The notes: generated by a model from the letters alone, not told the origin. Counted from the stretch's first letter, positions 11,808 through 24,417 are shown. The stretch is DNA of 64,000 nucleotides from Tupaia tana (GCA_026018925.1 JAKSZU010000004.1:42720233-42784232), one strand, 5' to 3'. A program made the numbers and translations.

Positions 11808-11819
11808 AAATGTTTGGTG

Positions 11820-12929
11820 AATGAATACATGAATAATTCCTCTTTCAGTCTGTGTCAGTTATCAAAACATTAAGACCTTACCCATAGAGTTTTATAAATA
11901 TTTATTTACTTATATTAAGTAATATATGTTTTCAAATCATTAAACAAAATTTATGAAGAACAAAACAAGAGTAGAATCTGTAATTGAGAACGACACATTT
12001 ATATTCAATTCAAATCTGTTCATGATTATTTTCATATTGCCTCATGTAGCATTTGAACAAGAATCATGGACATTGGTTTTCTTTTGGAGTAAGAAAAATG
12101 CAGTATCAATACTCTACTCATTCATTTGAATATCTGACTAAGGTTGGCTATAGTTGTTTCTGTTTAAATTGAAATGTCACTTTGTTGTCCCCTTTAGACT
12201 GACCTAAATTGACTAATCATTTACATTTTACGTTATATGAAACCCTAAGTTCTTGGAATGGAAATCTAGTGCTGTCACACTTTGAGAGTATGGTTTTGAT
12301 AAATATATTTTCCCACTCCCAGAAAGAAAAATGGTTATAAAATCTCGGTGTAATATTATTTATTTTTCCCAGCTTACCCCACATTTTGTTTTTGAGAGCA
12401 GCATGCATACAGCAGTAACAAAAAAGTTATTTTTTAAGGATGATTCATTTTAGCACATTTTGAAGTAATCATTAGTTTGTGACCTTTCATTAATAGAGGA
12501 GATGCAGAAACCACAAGCAATAAACACTGATCACTAATTAAAGTCACTGATGGGAGAAATTTGAAAGAAACACTGTTTACATTAGCTTTGGAAGAAATTT
12601 CCAAAGTATGGCAAAGCTCTGGTTAAGGTCACAAATTTTTATCTAGTCTATGCTAGCTAAGGCCCAAATTGTGCACTCTATATAAATCACTCCTTCTAAT
12701 TAAAATTTGAAGATACAGTATTGCCTTTTTATTAAATCAAAAATGAGTGTCAATCCCCACTAATTAAAAAGAAACTTATTATCACAGGATGGGGTTACAA
12801 AAAATCTTTTCAACAATTACCACGTTGATTTTGAAATAAATATTTTAATATCAAGTAATATCAATGCAATTACATAATTAAAAATGAATTATGAACAAAA
12901 AGAAGGTTACTTCTTACAGAATTATAAAC
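11820..12929. other. Unique AT-rich, SINE-free sequence
   Basis: No recognised repeat or coding signal. The minus-strand 63-codon frame (12217-12408) has no domain. The stretch starts a 4.3-kb SINE-free interval (11.82-16.12 kb). Confidence 0.5.
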
Positions 12930-13500
12930 ACTTAGTCTCTTGACTGGTCTTGATGCCTCCTGTCTGGCCATATCAAACTACACATTCTTGCAACACAAGT
13001 GGTCTAAGTGCCATTCAGATCTTATCTTTTCGTTTGTTAAAGTTCTTTGATTTCTCCCTTGCATTCAGAATCAAGTTCAATTTTTTCAATTAAAATGACG
13101 GGCCTCATGATCTGTATAGATTATACCATCACTCTAGTTTTAGTTAAGGCCATTTAAATAAACACACACACTAGCTCTCTCCAGCTTCATGCAACTGCAT
13201 ACCATTTCCAAGAGCTTTATGTTGTTTTCTTTCTCTGGTCATTCACACATTTTGTTTGTATGCCATAGTTTTTCCCTTTCCTAATTCTTGCTTATTTCTC
13301 AATATATTTTCCAAATTGAGCAGAATTGTTTTCAGTTCCAGTCTCACCTCCTTCAGCATACTGATTTCTGTTGGACCCGTTTCTTTTAGAATCCAAGCAA
13401 ACTTCAGTCTCAGTCTGTTACTGTAAACATCTACTTATGTGTCTGCCTCAGGGCAAAACTATATAGACTTGAGACTTCTTTTATGTAGTATCTACTGATA
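12930..13500 (+). mobile_element. L2 LINE fragment, diverged
   Basis: The order of segments recalls L2: a tgcctcctgtctggcc-type start, GAATCAAGTTCAATTTTTTC, GGGCCTCATGATCTG, CAGCTTCATGCAACTGC, CACCTCCTTCAGC. Identity is low and the boundaries are approximate. Confidence 0.5.
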
Positions 13501-13519
13501 CCTGATATACTGTATTCAT

Positions 13520-13660
13520 TTGTCAAATCATTATCATCTAGTGTTATGTGTCAGTCCCTTAGCTTGAAGCTGTGCACGTTCAGGTTAAAAACACACAGTC
13601 CTATCCTTAAAGAATAGATCATCCATGGACAAACAGTAGAAACTCAACACTTAGTTGATA
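13520..13660 (-). mobile_element. Possible L2 3' fragment
   Basis: TTCATTTGTCAAATCATTAT and GTGTTATGTGTCAGTCCCTT weakly resemble the reverse-complement L2 3' end. Confidence 0.35.
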
Positions 13661-14029
13661 ACTAAAATAATAAACAAAGAAACCTCACTTTTGAAAACTG
13701 CAAAAGTAAGCTAAAAACCACAGTCATAAAATGGTGACCAGAATGACAAACTATTGCAACTTATTACAATATGTGATGAATTGCATACAATATAAATTTG
13801 GGAGTGTTTTGCAGCTTTATGTTAACTTTGTGAGCCAAAGCTGAAATTCACCTTGTCTCTTTTTTTTGTCTAATATTAATTCATATAGTACATGGCATTG
13901 TAAGTGTTTAGTTTATTGGCAAGTTTAGTTTCAAAGATCAGGTCCTAATATCTACCTTGTTGATATTTCCTTCCTAACTTGATGATGTAAAGGTTAAACA
14001 CTAAGACAAAATAATTATTCTGGTAACTA
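13661..14029. other. Unique AT-rich sequence, nothing recognised
   Basis: No repeat, RNA or coding feature is visible. The sequence is AT-rich, with a T run near 13860. Confidence 0.5.
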
Positions 14030-14650
14030 TCTATTTATTGCTGGGGATGGGAGAAGAGAGTGGTATGCTTGACAGGCTATTTATAGTACAATCATCTTCC
14101 CTGTACCCAGCCAGGATTTTTCAGGGAGTGCCTGCAGGCATTCCTAGTGTATTCAAGAAGACTGGGATGCAAATGCATAGCCTTCCTGTTTGGCTTCCTG
14201 CATTGCACCTCAGAGCACCTACTACCTGCATGGAGGCTGAGGTTGGTATTGAGTGGGGACAAAAATAACTTTCTGTTATGGAAGCTAATGACTGGCTCTA
14301 GATGCAAATGAAACACTTGCTCCTGGCAACTTCCCAACCTACCTTGGTAGGTGTTTGTGACGCCTCTTTATAGTTTTAATAACAAAGCTTTTGCCCAGAG
14401 TGTGCTGGCAGTTGCTCTGTCAGTGGAAGGACACCAGCTCTCTATGAGGATATTCCCAGGTTGAACATTTGTCTCCAGGACAACAGGGGTGCTACTACAA
14501 GAGCACACACAAAACAGTGTGCAACGTGCAGGTGTGAGGGAAGGGTGATCTTGCTACTCAATGTAAATCTGATGGGAAGGCATTGTGGGTATCACCTGCA
14601 GATTCAACATGGTCAATTTCTCACTAACTGGAGAGGGAAACATTTAATTC
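14030..14650. promoter_or_regulatory. Candidate cis-regulatory block with two octamer motifs
   Basis: This unique block is noticeably less AT-rich than its surroundings and free of SINEs. Two perfect ATGCAAAT octamers (POU-factor type sites) lie at 14167-14174, within the near-palindrome ATGCAAATGCAT, and at 14302-14309. Short frames occur on both strands but none has a domain. Regulatory function is inference; an unrecognised ancient repeat is the alternative. Confidence 0.3.
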
Positions 14651-15139
14651 ATTTCAACAGCAAAGCATTCTCTAAAAGGTTATAGATGTGACTATACTGA
14701 TCTGGAGAGAACAGATGTATAAAATTCATTATCTCTACTTCAAAAATAGTGTTTTTTTTTATTGTGCAACCTTACTTATATAGCTCTATTATTAGGTACT
14801 TCATCTAGGTATGCATATAGATATTTAAAAGAGTTTATTGTAGGTGCCCAGTTCAATTGTCAGACCATGAGACTCTTAAAGGAGTTTATAATTCCAGATA
14901 GAGATTTTGGTGAAACTGGTCAACAATAACTGCCTTTTGTTCATATGTTTTACAAAATGCATGTGAACATTTGGTTTACAATAAAATTATAATTAAAGGA
15001 AAATTAATGCTTTTGCAATGATTTTTGTACAACATGTTTTATCTGGAACTTTGAAGGTTTTCGTTTTTCTCTTTGTTCATTTCTTTGGATATAATAAGGA
15101 CAGGTTATTGAGCAGAACTCTTTTTTTTTAGTTATTCAT
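14651..15139. other. Unique AT-rich sequence
   Basis: No repeat or coding feature is recognised. Confidence 0.5.
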
Positions 15140-15600
15140 TCAAAGATACAAAAGAATCCTAATCAAGGTGTCGGTATTCTGTATGGCAAGGAGTACTGTG
15201 AGGATACATCGGCAAGTAACTTCACAAATTGGACAGATCTTAAAGTGAGGGGAACTCCGTGATACTGGAACCTTATTTTTATAAAAAAAAATTTTTTTGC
15301 ATTGTTCTGGGAGCTCGTGTCTCTGTGCCACTTAATGAAACACTCATGATAGATGAACAGTCTCTCTGTCATCCCTATAAAGGAATCCTTGATGATTTTA
15401 TTAACACAGGCAGTGCTGAAACCTCTGTTTGATGAACATCCTAATAAGGATACCCTCTTTGCTAGCAAAGTTCAGGGAAATAACAAGAAAGAACAAACAG
15501 ATGAAAGAAGACATACTTTTGATCATAACATCGAAACACGTCGCAGGTGTCTGACTTGGATAATCATGTGCTACAAAACAGTATGCAACACATAGCATTA
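15140..15600. other. Unique block with retained CpGs and open frames on both strands
   Basis: CpGs survive at several places (for example ACATCGGCAAG, AACTCCGTGAT, CATCGAAACACGTCGCAGG) in a region otherwise poor in them. Open frames overlap on opposite strands: 101 codons minus (15163-15468) and 80 codons plus (15353-15595). Neither protein resembles a family I know, and no splice pattern is evident. Confidence 0.35.
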
Positions 15601-16119
15601 GCCCTAGAGAAAGAGAAAAATCAGATTTTCAATTTCCAATTGGCAATGGAACCGCAATATAATAACTTTTAATAAGCAGAATCTTAGGTTGAGAACTTGT
15701 GTTATTTAAATCATACTCTGTTTTTTTTTTTATATTGTATTTTATTGTAGTTGAGAATTCCTTAAATGTTATGAGGAAGCCAAACACCAAATGATCTGTT
15801 AAAAGATTCATTTGCTCAAAAAGAAACCAATAAGCCAATATAAGTTTGACAAAATCATTATAGTCTACACATGGAAATAGTTGTCTAAAGTCTATCAACC
15901 TTTTTAAATGAGAATTTTAGATTTGTTTGTTAGCTATAAGTGAAGAACACTTTGGAAATAAGGGAACTGAGAATGTGCAAGTGTATTTAATCTGCTTTTT
16001 TATTGTAGAACTATAAATATTCCTTATAGAAACCACTTTGAGCCACTTCAATACCACCTATTTGCTTATCCAGTTCCTGCTAATCCCTTACTATCTGTTA
16101 ATAGCTTAGAAGTCATTTA
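15601..16119. other. Unique AT-rich sequence
   Basis: No recognised repeat. The 89-codon minus-strand frame (15629-15898) is low-complexity and has no domain. Confidence 0.5.
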
Positions 16120-16365
16120 TTGGACCAGCTGGTGGCATGGTGGTTTAGGTAACTGGATCCCACATAACACATGTCATGCTTTGAGTTCCGACCCCAAAAC
16201 TTGAAAAAATGCCAGGCACTTGTGTGTCCATGTCCAAAAGTCCCAAAAGGAGGAGGGATTGCAGTGAGTGTGACCATCTCACATTGGGGATGCTTTCTCA
16301 TGTTCTTTCTCCGTGTGTGTGTCTTTGTTTCTCTCCAGTAAGCGCATACACCCTCCAGCAGAAAA
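16120..16365 (+). mobile_element. tRNA-derived SINE, long form, old copy
   Basis: GGACCAGCTGGTGGCATGGT starts the head. The body is shortened around CCCAAAAGGAGGAGGGATTG and the tail reads AGTAAGCGCATACACCCTCC. TSDs are unclear. Confidence 0.85.
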
Positions 16366-16447
16366 TAAAAGTCATATACTCTTTGAATCTTCCTTTAAAA
16401 CTTCAGCTGCCTCTTTGATATGCTCCACAACTTTCATTATGCCATTT

Positions 16448-16702
16448 GTTTTTTTTTTTGAGAGGTTTTTGCAATAGGGCATGTGCATTCTCCAGAAAGA
16501 CAGAGAGACAGAAAGTGAGAAATCACCTCCAGGGGGATGGCCATGCCACAATCCCTTCTCCTCCATTCTCCTCTTGGGATCTTGGGCACGCACTCACGCA
16601 CACACACCCAGTGTGAGTTTAAGCCATCGGGTCTGGGATTCGAACCGTGGTTGACTACATGGGAGTCCAGTGACATAGCCATTATGCCAACTGCTGATCC
16701 CT
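16448..16702 (-). mobile_element. tRNA-derived SINE, long form
   Basis: A T run precedes GAGAGGTTTTTGCAATAGGG; the head ends AACTGCTGATCCC. A perfect 12-bp TSD, ATTATGCCATTT, is at 16436-16447 and 16703-16714. Confidence 0.95.
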
Positions 16703-16928
16703 ATTATGCCATTTCTTGTACTGTATTTAAATTGCCTGTTTACTTTTTTGTTTCATTAAGATAATGACCTCCTAGAAAACAAAACTGTTGGCTTATTTGG
16801 AATCATTACTCAAAGTTTACTAGCTAATAAAATATTGAAAAATGAATGCATTAATGAAGACATAAATGAATGCTTACACTCATTATTCAAACAAATCCTG
16901 ATCTGTAAAATAATTTAAAATATAATCA

Positions 16929-17171
16929 GAGGGCCAGTAAATGTTATAGTGGTTAAGGTGTTGAATTCCCACATGGCTGACTGCATTTGAGCCCAGGACC
17001 CAGTGGCTTAAAATATGCAGGCCCATGTGCATGGGTACCCCAAATCCCAAGAAAATGGAGGAAAAGGAATAGTGGTGTGGCCATCTCTCCTGGTGGTTGA
17101 TTTTTCACTTTCCCAGTTTTGCTCTCTCTGTCTCTCTCCAGAAAGCACACATAACCTATGACAAAATATAA

Positions 17172-17174
<3 letters not shown>
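16929..17174 (+). mobile_element. tRNA-derived SINE, long form, old copy
   Basis: AGAGGGCCAGTAAATGTTAT begins the head and GAAAATGGAGGAAAAGGAAT is the degraded body motif. The tail AACCTATGACAAAATATAAA runs into a TA microsatellite. Confidence 0.85.

Positions 17175-17213
<39 letters not shown>
17175..17213. repeat. (TA)n microsatellite at a SINE tail
   Basis: About 19 TA units, apparently seeded by the AAATAAATA tail of the SINE just before it. Confidence 0.95.
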
Positions 17214-17216
<3 letters not shown>

Positions 17217-17530
17217 TAAATCAATGTGTGTTTTGTTTTTGTGGAATATCATTGAGTTGAGGTATAACATTCTTTTCATGATTTAAAAAACTGATCATAA
17301 CACATTCACTAGATACAGAAAAGTGACAAAGGAATAATCATTTAAATCATTTAAGTATTTGTCGTCAGTACATACACATTCATGGCCTCGTATGTTTTTT
17401 CATACATATGTAAATTTAAATACCATATATATAAATAAAATATAATTGAACAATATTTTATTATATCTTAAAATAAAGTATGGAAATCTAAAAATACATA
17501 TAGGAGGCATAATTTACTTCTATGGCCCTA

Positions 17531-17728
17531 GGACATATATGTTCACCAAAATGAGAGAGAGTGTAAGAGAGTGTGAGAGAGAGTGCCCCATCTTACCAGG
17601 ATTTGGGTCACTGAGGCACACAGTCCCAGTGTGTTTTTCAAGCTGCTGGGGCCAGGATTAGAACTATGTTTGGCCAGCTTGGATCTGGGTCTCCCATGCA
17701 GGAGGGCTTAACCCATTGTGCTAAGGAC
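17531..17728 (-). mobile_element. tRNA-derived SINE, old copy
   Basis: A GAGAGTGTAAGAGAGTGTGA tract leads to TGTTTTTCAAGCTGCTGGGG and the degraded head ending CCCATTGTGCTAAGGAC. The middle body is shortened. Confidence 0.7.
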
Positions 17729-17821
17729 ATATATTATTATGTGATTAAATCCAAGCAGTGCTTTAAATTTGCCTATAGCCATGTTTTTTTAAAGTTTCTT
17801 GTTTAATTTAAAGGTTACTTT

Positions 17822-18052
17822 ATTAATGATAATGCATGTACCATCAGGAAAGAGACAAAGAAGCACCCTCTACAAGTTCTTATCATGCATGATGCCCTTC
17901 CCTCAGCCCTCCAATTCACCAAGATCTTTGGCACAAGCATGCATCTATTGTGCATCAGGCAGACTAACAGGACATCCAAACAGTGTTGGCCATTCAGCTT
18001 CCAGCACTACATGTCAGTATGCTACTGACTCTGCCATGAAGACTGGGCCAAT
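17822..18052 (-). mobile_element. Old tRNA-derived SINE relic
   Basis: GCATGTACCATCAGGAAAGA, AAAGAAGCACCCTCTACAAG and a head-like TGACTCTGCCATGAAGACTG are arranged like the old minus-strand SINE at 10410. The subfamily is uncertain. Confidence 0.5.
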
Positions 18053-20707
18053 TGGAGGAATTTAATCTTGTTTCTTTTCTTTGGAGAGGATTGCTGTGTA
18101 AATATAAAGATACTAGCATATCATTCATTTCAGAGATTACAGTAAGTTTCATTGAAAGGTGAACCTTTTTGAGCAAAAGTTAAGGTCTCAATAAATTTTA
18201 TATAATATTTTCTCAAAAGTATACTGAAGTTACAAATGTATGCCTTGATAAAAGTTTGGAAAATGAATTCAATGCTAAATGCATCAAGTATTACACAATA
18301 CATCTGTAAATATGTAATTTACAATGCTTCCAGTTTCAAGAGAAAAAACATTCAGCTCTGGCAGTCAGTTCTTATCTCATTGTCATCTTTTTCCTTTTTT
18401 CTTTAAAGATATTACTTTGAGTTACTCTTAAAAAATACTTTACTTTCAGAAAATACATCTTGTTGATGTAGTATGTATATTAAAATATGTTCAAAATAAG
18501 TTATATGTTAATTCTTGTAAATCATTAAAAATTTCGATTCCACAATTAATTCAATGTATATGAATGAAATTATACTATTCCAATTCAAGATTTCAATTAC
18601 CCATTTTATGAATAAAATATATTTTCCTCAAGATAACAAAATAAGCCTATAATACTAAGGCTTTTAAATATTTCAAAACTGATTTAACATTTTATGAACA
18701 TAGAAATACTCCACTATTAGGTTTATAGCACAATTATTCTTTTAATTGAGGTATTCCTCTTCCATGGTGATAGCTTTGTTAGTAAAATTGCTCTGCATTT
18801 ATACAAAGGCTCTGTTTCCTATTTCAGTTAGAGGCAGTAGACACAAAAGTATTTAACAGGTCGTTCTTTAAATCTGAAGAGTTCTTGCACTTTGCAATGC
18901 ATCAAACAGTAATTTGTAATTGACAGTTTTCTTACCTAGAGTGCTTCTCAGTCAAGAGATTGTTCTCCAAAGACAGTCAGCTGGGTAAATGTCAGAGGCT
19001 CAAAAAGTAAATTATAGTGCAAACAGCGTTGATATTTCTATGAAATGGAAAAAAAGCATATTTATTTTTAAAATATAGAATTTTATTTAAAACAAGTGAA
19101 AACCTTCTATTGTGACCTTTACGAGATTCCAAACAGTGACGAATTTGGTCATTACAAATAACCTTTTCCAGAAAGAGCTTTACCATTCAGGACTTCCATT
19201 TGGTAATATATGTGAATTAATTTTCTTTCTACAAAATAACTCATGATATTAAATTTTTTATAAGATATTTTATCCCTAATACTACAGTTTTAAAGACATT
19301 TTGGAAGGGAAAAAGCAGTCTGGTATTTTATTATTTTTACTTGTTTTGGGGAAAATCAGTCATTTTCTGGTTTCTTTATTCTGTACAGAATGATATTATA
19401 TTTATGTAAGCTTTATAATCATGTCTCCCAATATTCTTTATATAGAGTTTATTAGAATTCTTTTCAGAATCTCCACTGCAGAGCAGTATCCAACTTAACA
19501 AACAGGTTGGTTTTTTGGAGTGCATTGTTAAGTCATCTCTTTGAATAAAAATACATGGTGGTCTTAGTTTGTGTCCCAAATTATTCTTCATTGTATTTTA
19601 GTTCTTGGGATCCAAAGAGAATATAAATGAAATGTATGTGCATTATATATCTATTAGGCATGACTATTCATGATTAAATATAGAAGCATGAAAATAAATA
19701 AAAGAATGAGCAAATATATTATTTCAACCCCTAAGAGGCTTGCATAATAGCATTTGTATTTGACTATGGTTCTAGGTTCCAACTTGGAATTAAAGGAACA
19801 CATTTGGCCTTATGTACCTGACTCAATTCCACATCTCTGAAGCATGAAAAACTGAGAATCACAGGTCATTTTCATTGATGGGGTTTCTTATACCTTATGA
19901 CAGGATTTCTGAAAAGCAGAGACAGAAAGTGTGCAGCAAGACACAAGAGATTAAGGTGCTCCCAAATACCAGGCCTCTTTCTTTGGTGTAATATCTTTGT
20001 CAAATTGATCCCAAGGGTTTGCATTTTGTTTGTTTGTTTGTTTGTTTGTTTGTTTTTATCTTTTCACATCTCTCCTCTTAGGAGCACTGCCTGTACTGTC
20101 TTTATTAGTAACCAGTTGTTGTATTGCAGACTCTGTGAACCATTGGGAAAATAGAATACTTTTACCAAATTATCTACCAACATGATGCGGAGAGCTGATC
20201 ATTTCCAGTAAGCTGATACATAATAAAGAGGTGGCATCTTCAAGTTCAAAAAAAGTCACCAATATCCGTTAACAAAAACAGTATCAGGAGTCATTGGAAA
20301 ATAAATGAGACTAGATTTAGACTTTTTTCCTATTGTATATAAGAAGTAGTGAGTTTCCATATACTATATTTAAAATTTCAACCATAAAGTCTATCCTCTT
20401 ACTCTCTTTTATGTTTCTTCATAAAGTTTACCATTTCTAATATTGGTATTTGCTTATTTTCTGCTTCTTCACTGTAATAAGCTTCACTGGTGTAGGTAAT
20501 TTGGTGGAAATTCTTATGGTATCCCCTGGTATTATAATAGTGACTGGCTTATAATAGGCACAAAATAAGCATGTTTGAATGAAAAAATGAATATTAACTC
20601 CAACATTTAGTTGTTTTGAATCATGCTTCACCTTGATAATACCTGTTGATATTCTTTTTATCTTACGCATTGACAAACAAAGATACTCTCTCTTCTTGCA
20701 AATAACT
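18053..20707. other. 2.65-kb SINE-free AT-rich unique interval
   Basis: No recognised transposon except a (GTTT)n tract at 20028-20056. Short frames (18992-19186, 19376-19591, 19897-20154) have no recognisable domain. Confidence 0.5.
20028..20056. repeat. (GTTT)n microsatellite
   Basis: Seven GTTT units in otherwise unique sequence. Confidence 0.9.
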
Positions 20708-20708
20708 T

Positions 20709-20965
20709 TTTTTTGAGAGGTTTTCGATATAGGGCACATGCACTCGCCAGAAAGATAGAGAGAGACAGAGAGACAGAGAGCAAGAGCTTACCCCCCAGGG
20801 GGAATGGCTACGCCACAATCCCTTCTCCTACATTCTCCTCTCAGGTTCTTTGGGCACATACACACAAATGCCCGACGTGAGTTCAAGCCACCGGGTCCAG
20901 CACTTGAACCGTAGTCAACTACATGGGAGTCCAGTGACATAGCCATTATGCCAACTGCTGGTCCC
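20709..20965 (-). mobile_element. tRNA-derived SINE, long form
   Basis: GAGAGGTTTTCGATATAGGG starts the 3' end on the plus strand and the head ends CCAACTGCTGGTCCCC. The TSD is imperfect, CAAATAACTTTTTT against CAAACAACTTTTTA. Confidence 0.92.
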
Positions 20966-22460
20966 CTAACAAACAACTTTTTAGAAAACTATTTAGTGAC
21001 TGCTTTATACATAGATTTCTTGAGTAAACTAGTCTCACTTAATCTAAATCTCCTTCCACATAACTAGCTTGTACTGTCTCCTCTGTCACTGGACCTGCCT
21101 TCAAGGCCATAGCTCAGATGGGTCAGCTCTTTTCCCTGCTTCATGAATCAGGTACTACATAGTTTGAAGCTGCACAAGAGGACAATGGGAGGATACCCAA
21201 GTGAGTGAAAAAGTATATGTAAAGACCTCTATTCAGAAATAACTAAGGAAAAAATAAAGGACTTGAAAAAAGAACATTAGAAAACGTTCATAATCTACAT
21301 AAACTATACTACATTGTATTAAAGGATTGTTTATTCATTTAGCCTGTTTGGATTCAGAAGCGCTTAGAGAAATCTACATATGCTTTATTCATGAGTGTGT
21401 CAAAAAGGACAATGTGAATCAAACAGATAATAATATAGCCTACTATTTTTTTATCATTGACTTTCATATTCTCTTATTTAAAATAACTTTATTCTTATAT
21501 TTTAAAAATTTTCCCTAGAAACATAATCACCTAATATATTTAATATAATTGTACTAGTTACATACATCAAACTCACAGGTAATATGAATACTCATATCTT
21601 CTGCATGTAAATACAATATAAACTGAAGTCATTGTACTTCTCAAAGGATTCAGGCATTTTGTGAGTTTTTTTAATGGCTAAACTATACTGACTTGAAAAA
21701 TACTTTCTGTGAAGATGGTAAGCATATTTAATTTAAAAATGAAAATTCAAGGAAAAATAATAATAGTGTCTGTGGAAGACCTGAATATTTTCAAATATAT
21801 GGCTAATGAATGAAAACCCAAAACGTTGGGACTTAGATTGTAGCTTAAAATAATAGTTACTATTCAAAGGGGATTTATTTTATGTCAAGAAGTATGCTAG
21901 ATGTTTTAGATACTCTACTTCTAAACTAACCTGACAGATACTTCTGAGCAATAAATGTTTTTTTGCTCATTTTATATAAAGTAAATTTAGGCTTGATGAG
22001 GTTAAGGCTTGCTAGAAATCAGGAAACGGAGTTTCAATTCTCAAGGTTTCCTCAAAACTCTAGAGTCTTAGCTGTTTCCACTAAAGTACACAGACTCTCA
22101 ATTCTTAATTGATTGAACTTATCAAAAATGACACTTAAAACAAAATTACTTAATGTACTCCTTTAAAGCCCCCCTTAACAATACTGATTTACCAATCAAA
22201 CGTAATCTTCCCATCTAAGTACTCCAGAACTTTTTAACATCTTTGTCATTTTAAGAAATGGTTTTGTAGTATTATCTACTTATTTGTTCTGGCTCTTTTA
22301 CTAAATCATATTTTGAGATACTGACATAAAGTTTAAAAATGTTAGGCTAAGAATTCTTCAAACCTATGTAAGCCTTTTTACCTGACCAGCTCAGCACAAC
22401 AAAAGGACATTTATGTACTAGTGTATTACACCAAAACTCAATACTGATTATGTAATCTTA
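20966..22460. other. 1.5-kb unique AT-rich interval
   Basis: Nothing recognised. The 63-codon frame (21327-21518) has no domain or gene context. Confidence 0.5.
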
Positions 22461-22474
22461 AGAAACTTCTGGGT

Positions 22475-22764
22475 TTTTTGTTTGTTTGTTTGTTTTTTCT
22501 TTTCTTTTTTCTTTTTGTTGGAGAGTTCTTTTCTTATTGGGTGCGTGCGCTCGCCAGACAGAGAGAGACAGAGAGAAAGTGAGAAATCACCCCCCAGAGG
22601 AGATGGCCACGCCGCAATCCCTTCTCCTCCATTCTCCTCTCAGGATCTTAGGCACGCATGCACATGTGCCCAGCGTGAGTTTAAGCCACCGGGTCCGGGA
22701 CGCGAACCACGGTCGACTACATGGGAGTCCAGCGACATAGCCATTATGCTAACTGCTGGCTCCA
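22475..22764 (-). mobile_element. tRNA-derived SINE, long form, young-looking
   Basis: The T-rich tail has evolved into (GTTT)n/TTTTCTTTTC. The body is CpG-rich (GGTGCGTGCGCTCGCC) and the head ends AACTGCTGGCTCC. Flanks AGAAACTTCTGGGTTTT and AGAACCTTCTGTTTTG look like a diverged TSD. Frames of 114 and 84 codons here are repeat translations. Confidence 0.9.
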
Positions 22765-22865
22765 GAACCTTCTGTTTTGAAACCCTGCCTGTGTCACAAA
22801 AGTGCCCTAGCTCACATTTCTTCTAGTGACATTAAATGGACCTCCCTGAGAAGTAAGTACATTCT

Positions 22866-23085
22866 TCCTTGAGTTAGACTAATAGACAAAGACAGGAAGA
22901 CAAGCACTTCCAACAGGGTCTTCATGCTGTGATGCATCCCCAGCTCAGCCAGCATCAAATCATGGGAATGCATGCAACACATTCAGGGAAGTCCCAGTAA
23001 GTACACCTGGAGTTTTCCCAGGTGAGTCAGCTCTGCAGTGTTGCATTACTGCTGTACCACCATCTGACCTCAGGAAGTAGCCTTA
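22866..23085 (-). mobile_element. Second tRNA-like SINE family, copy 1
   Basis: Shares with 47500-47703 and 59446-59690 a caac-aggntctt block, an acctggan-tt-cccaggt block and a terminal CCACCATCTGACC. On the minus strand the end GGTCAGATGGTGGTACAGC is a plausible A-box region. It lacks the GGAGAATGGAGG body of the dominant family. Confidence 0.55.
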
Positions 23086-23141
23086 CTACTTGATCTTGCC
23101 ATTAGACACACAAATCCACTTGATATGTAATAGAACTCATC

Positions 23142-23640
23142 TTGTAGTTTGAAGAATAATGATTCTCTCCTCCCCTAGTCTATGTTCCAATCTCCATAAT
23201 CTATGACTATGTCGTATTACATGGTAAAGTAGAGTTAAGTTTACAGATGGAGTTAAGGTTGTTAGTGAGCTGATGGTAGGGAAATAATCTCATATTATCT
23301 AGATGGTTTCAATTTAATTACAAAGGTAGAAGGGTCACTATAGGAAGTTTCAGACTGATGTGATGAACAAGACTGGACCAAGCCATTTTCAGTTTCAAAG
23401 ATAGTGAAAAGGAATATGAACCAAAGAATGAAGGCAGCCTCCAGAAGTTGGAAAGGCAAGAAAATGTATTCTTGTCTGCAGTATCAAAGAAATAATGTAG
23501 CCATCCATCTCCTTAATTTTAGCCCAGCAAGACTTATTTTTGACTTCTGAATGACAAAACTAGAAGATAAAGAATTTGTTTTGTTTTAAGCTACTAAGCT
23601 TATGGTAATTCTTTATAGCAGTCATAGAAGATGAATTTAC
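23142..23640 (+). mobile_element. MLT1 LTR (ERVL-MaLR), sense orientation
   Basis: Ordered landmarks: TGTAGTTTGAAGAATAATGA, ATAATCTCATATTATCTAGA, AGGCAGCCTCCAGAAGTTGG, TTTTAGCCCAGCAAGACTTA, CTTCTGAATGACAAAACTAG, TTTTAAGCTACTAAGCTTAT and a GCAGTCATAGAAGATGA end. About 499 bp, solo LTR, non-coding. Confidence 0.85.
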
Positions 23641-24392
23641 TTCTCTTGGCCGCCATTCCTTCTAGGTTAGCAACAATGTTGGTGGACCTTAGTGTATATT
23701 GGTGTGTCCAGTTCATATTTCCTTTATTATATTTTTTAGTGGGATTCTCATTCATTGACAATTCTTTTGAAGACTATTAAAGAATATTTTCCCATAACAC
23801 AAATCTGACCTTGTCCTGGAGCTGTAGATCATAGTTTATTATTGTTTTTTTTAATCTTGATTATTTAAGAACTCATTTTACTATTAAACATATTTTTGAC
23901 TGAATGAATGACTAAGTAAATTTAAGAGTAGCCTCATGTTAATCTTCCAAGAACAGAGTGAATTATTTTTCCCAGAACAAAAGATACAGCCTCACTTTTA
24001 CTCAATAAGATGAAAGGAGTTTTCTTAGCAATTTCCATATCTGAATTACTTCAGCCCTAAAGTGCTCATGTTTTCTAATCTTTAGAAAATGGATATAAAT
24101 AAAAACATCCTAGCAAGTTCTACATCCAAGCAATATTTAGAAGATACAAGACAATTTTCAAGGTCTGCATCTGTTATACCAAACCCAATTATATTCCTCA
24201 AACAAACTAAATTTCCAAGCTTGATCAATATTTCTGTTACATTCTAGGAGAGTTTGTTATATGGAGAAAGTGGAAAAGAATACACAAAAATGTAGATTTT
24301 TTTGTCCCAGCAGGGTGCTTTTCAGTTTGTGCAATGTCTATGGAAAATTCCTTTTAACTTATGCTCATTTGGAAAAATCTACCAAGTTTTAT
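23641..24392. other. Unique AT-rich sequence
   Basis: No gene or recognised repeat up to a TA microsatellite. Confidence 0.5.
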
Positions 24393-24417
24393 TATATATA
24401 TATATATATATATATAT
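24393..24417. repeat. (TA)n microsatellite
   Basis: Twelve TA units. Confidence 0.9.

Noticed and set aside
22482-22826. 114-codon frame with Arg/Pro-rich CpG-rich sequence
   Set aside because: It is a reading of a minus-strand SINE, with the same peptides as at 25004, 29021 and 52762.
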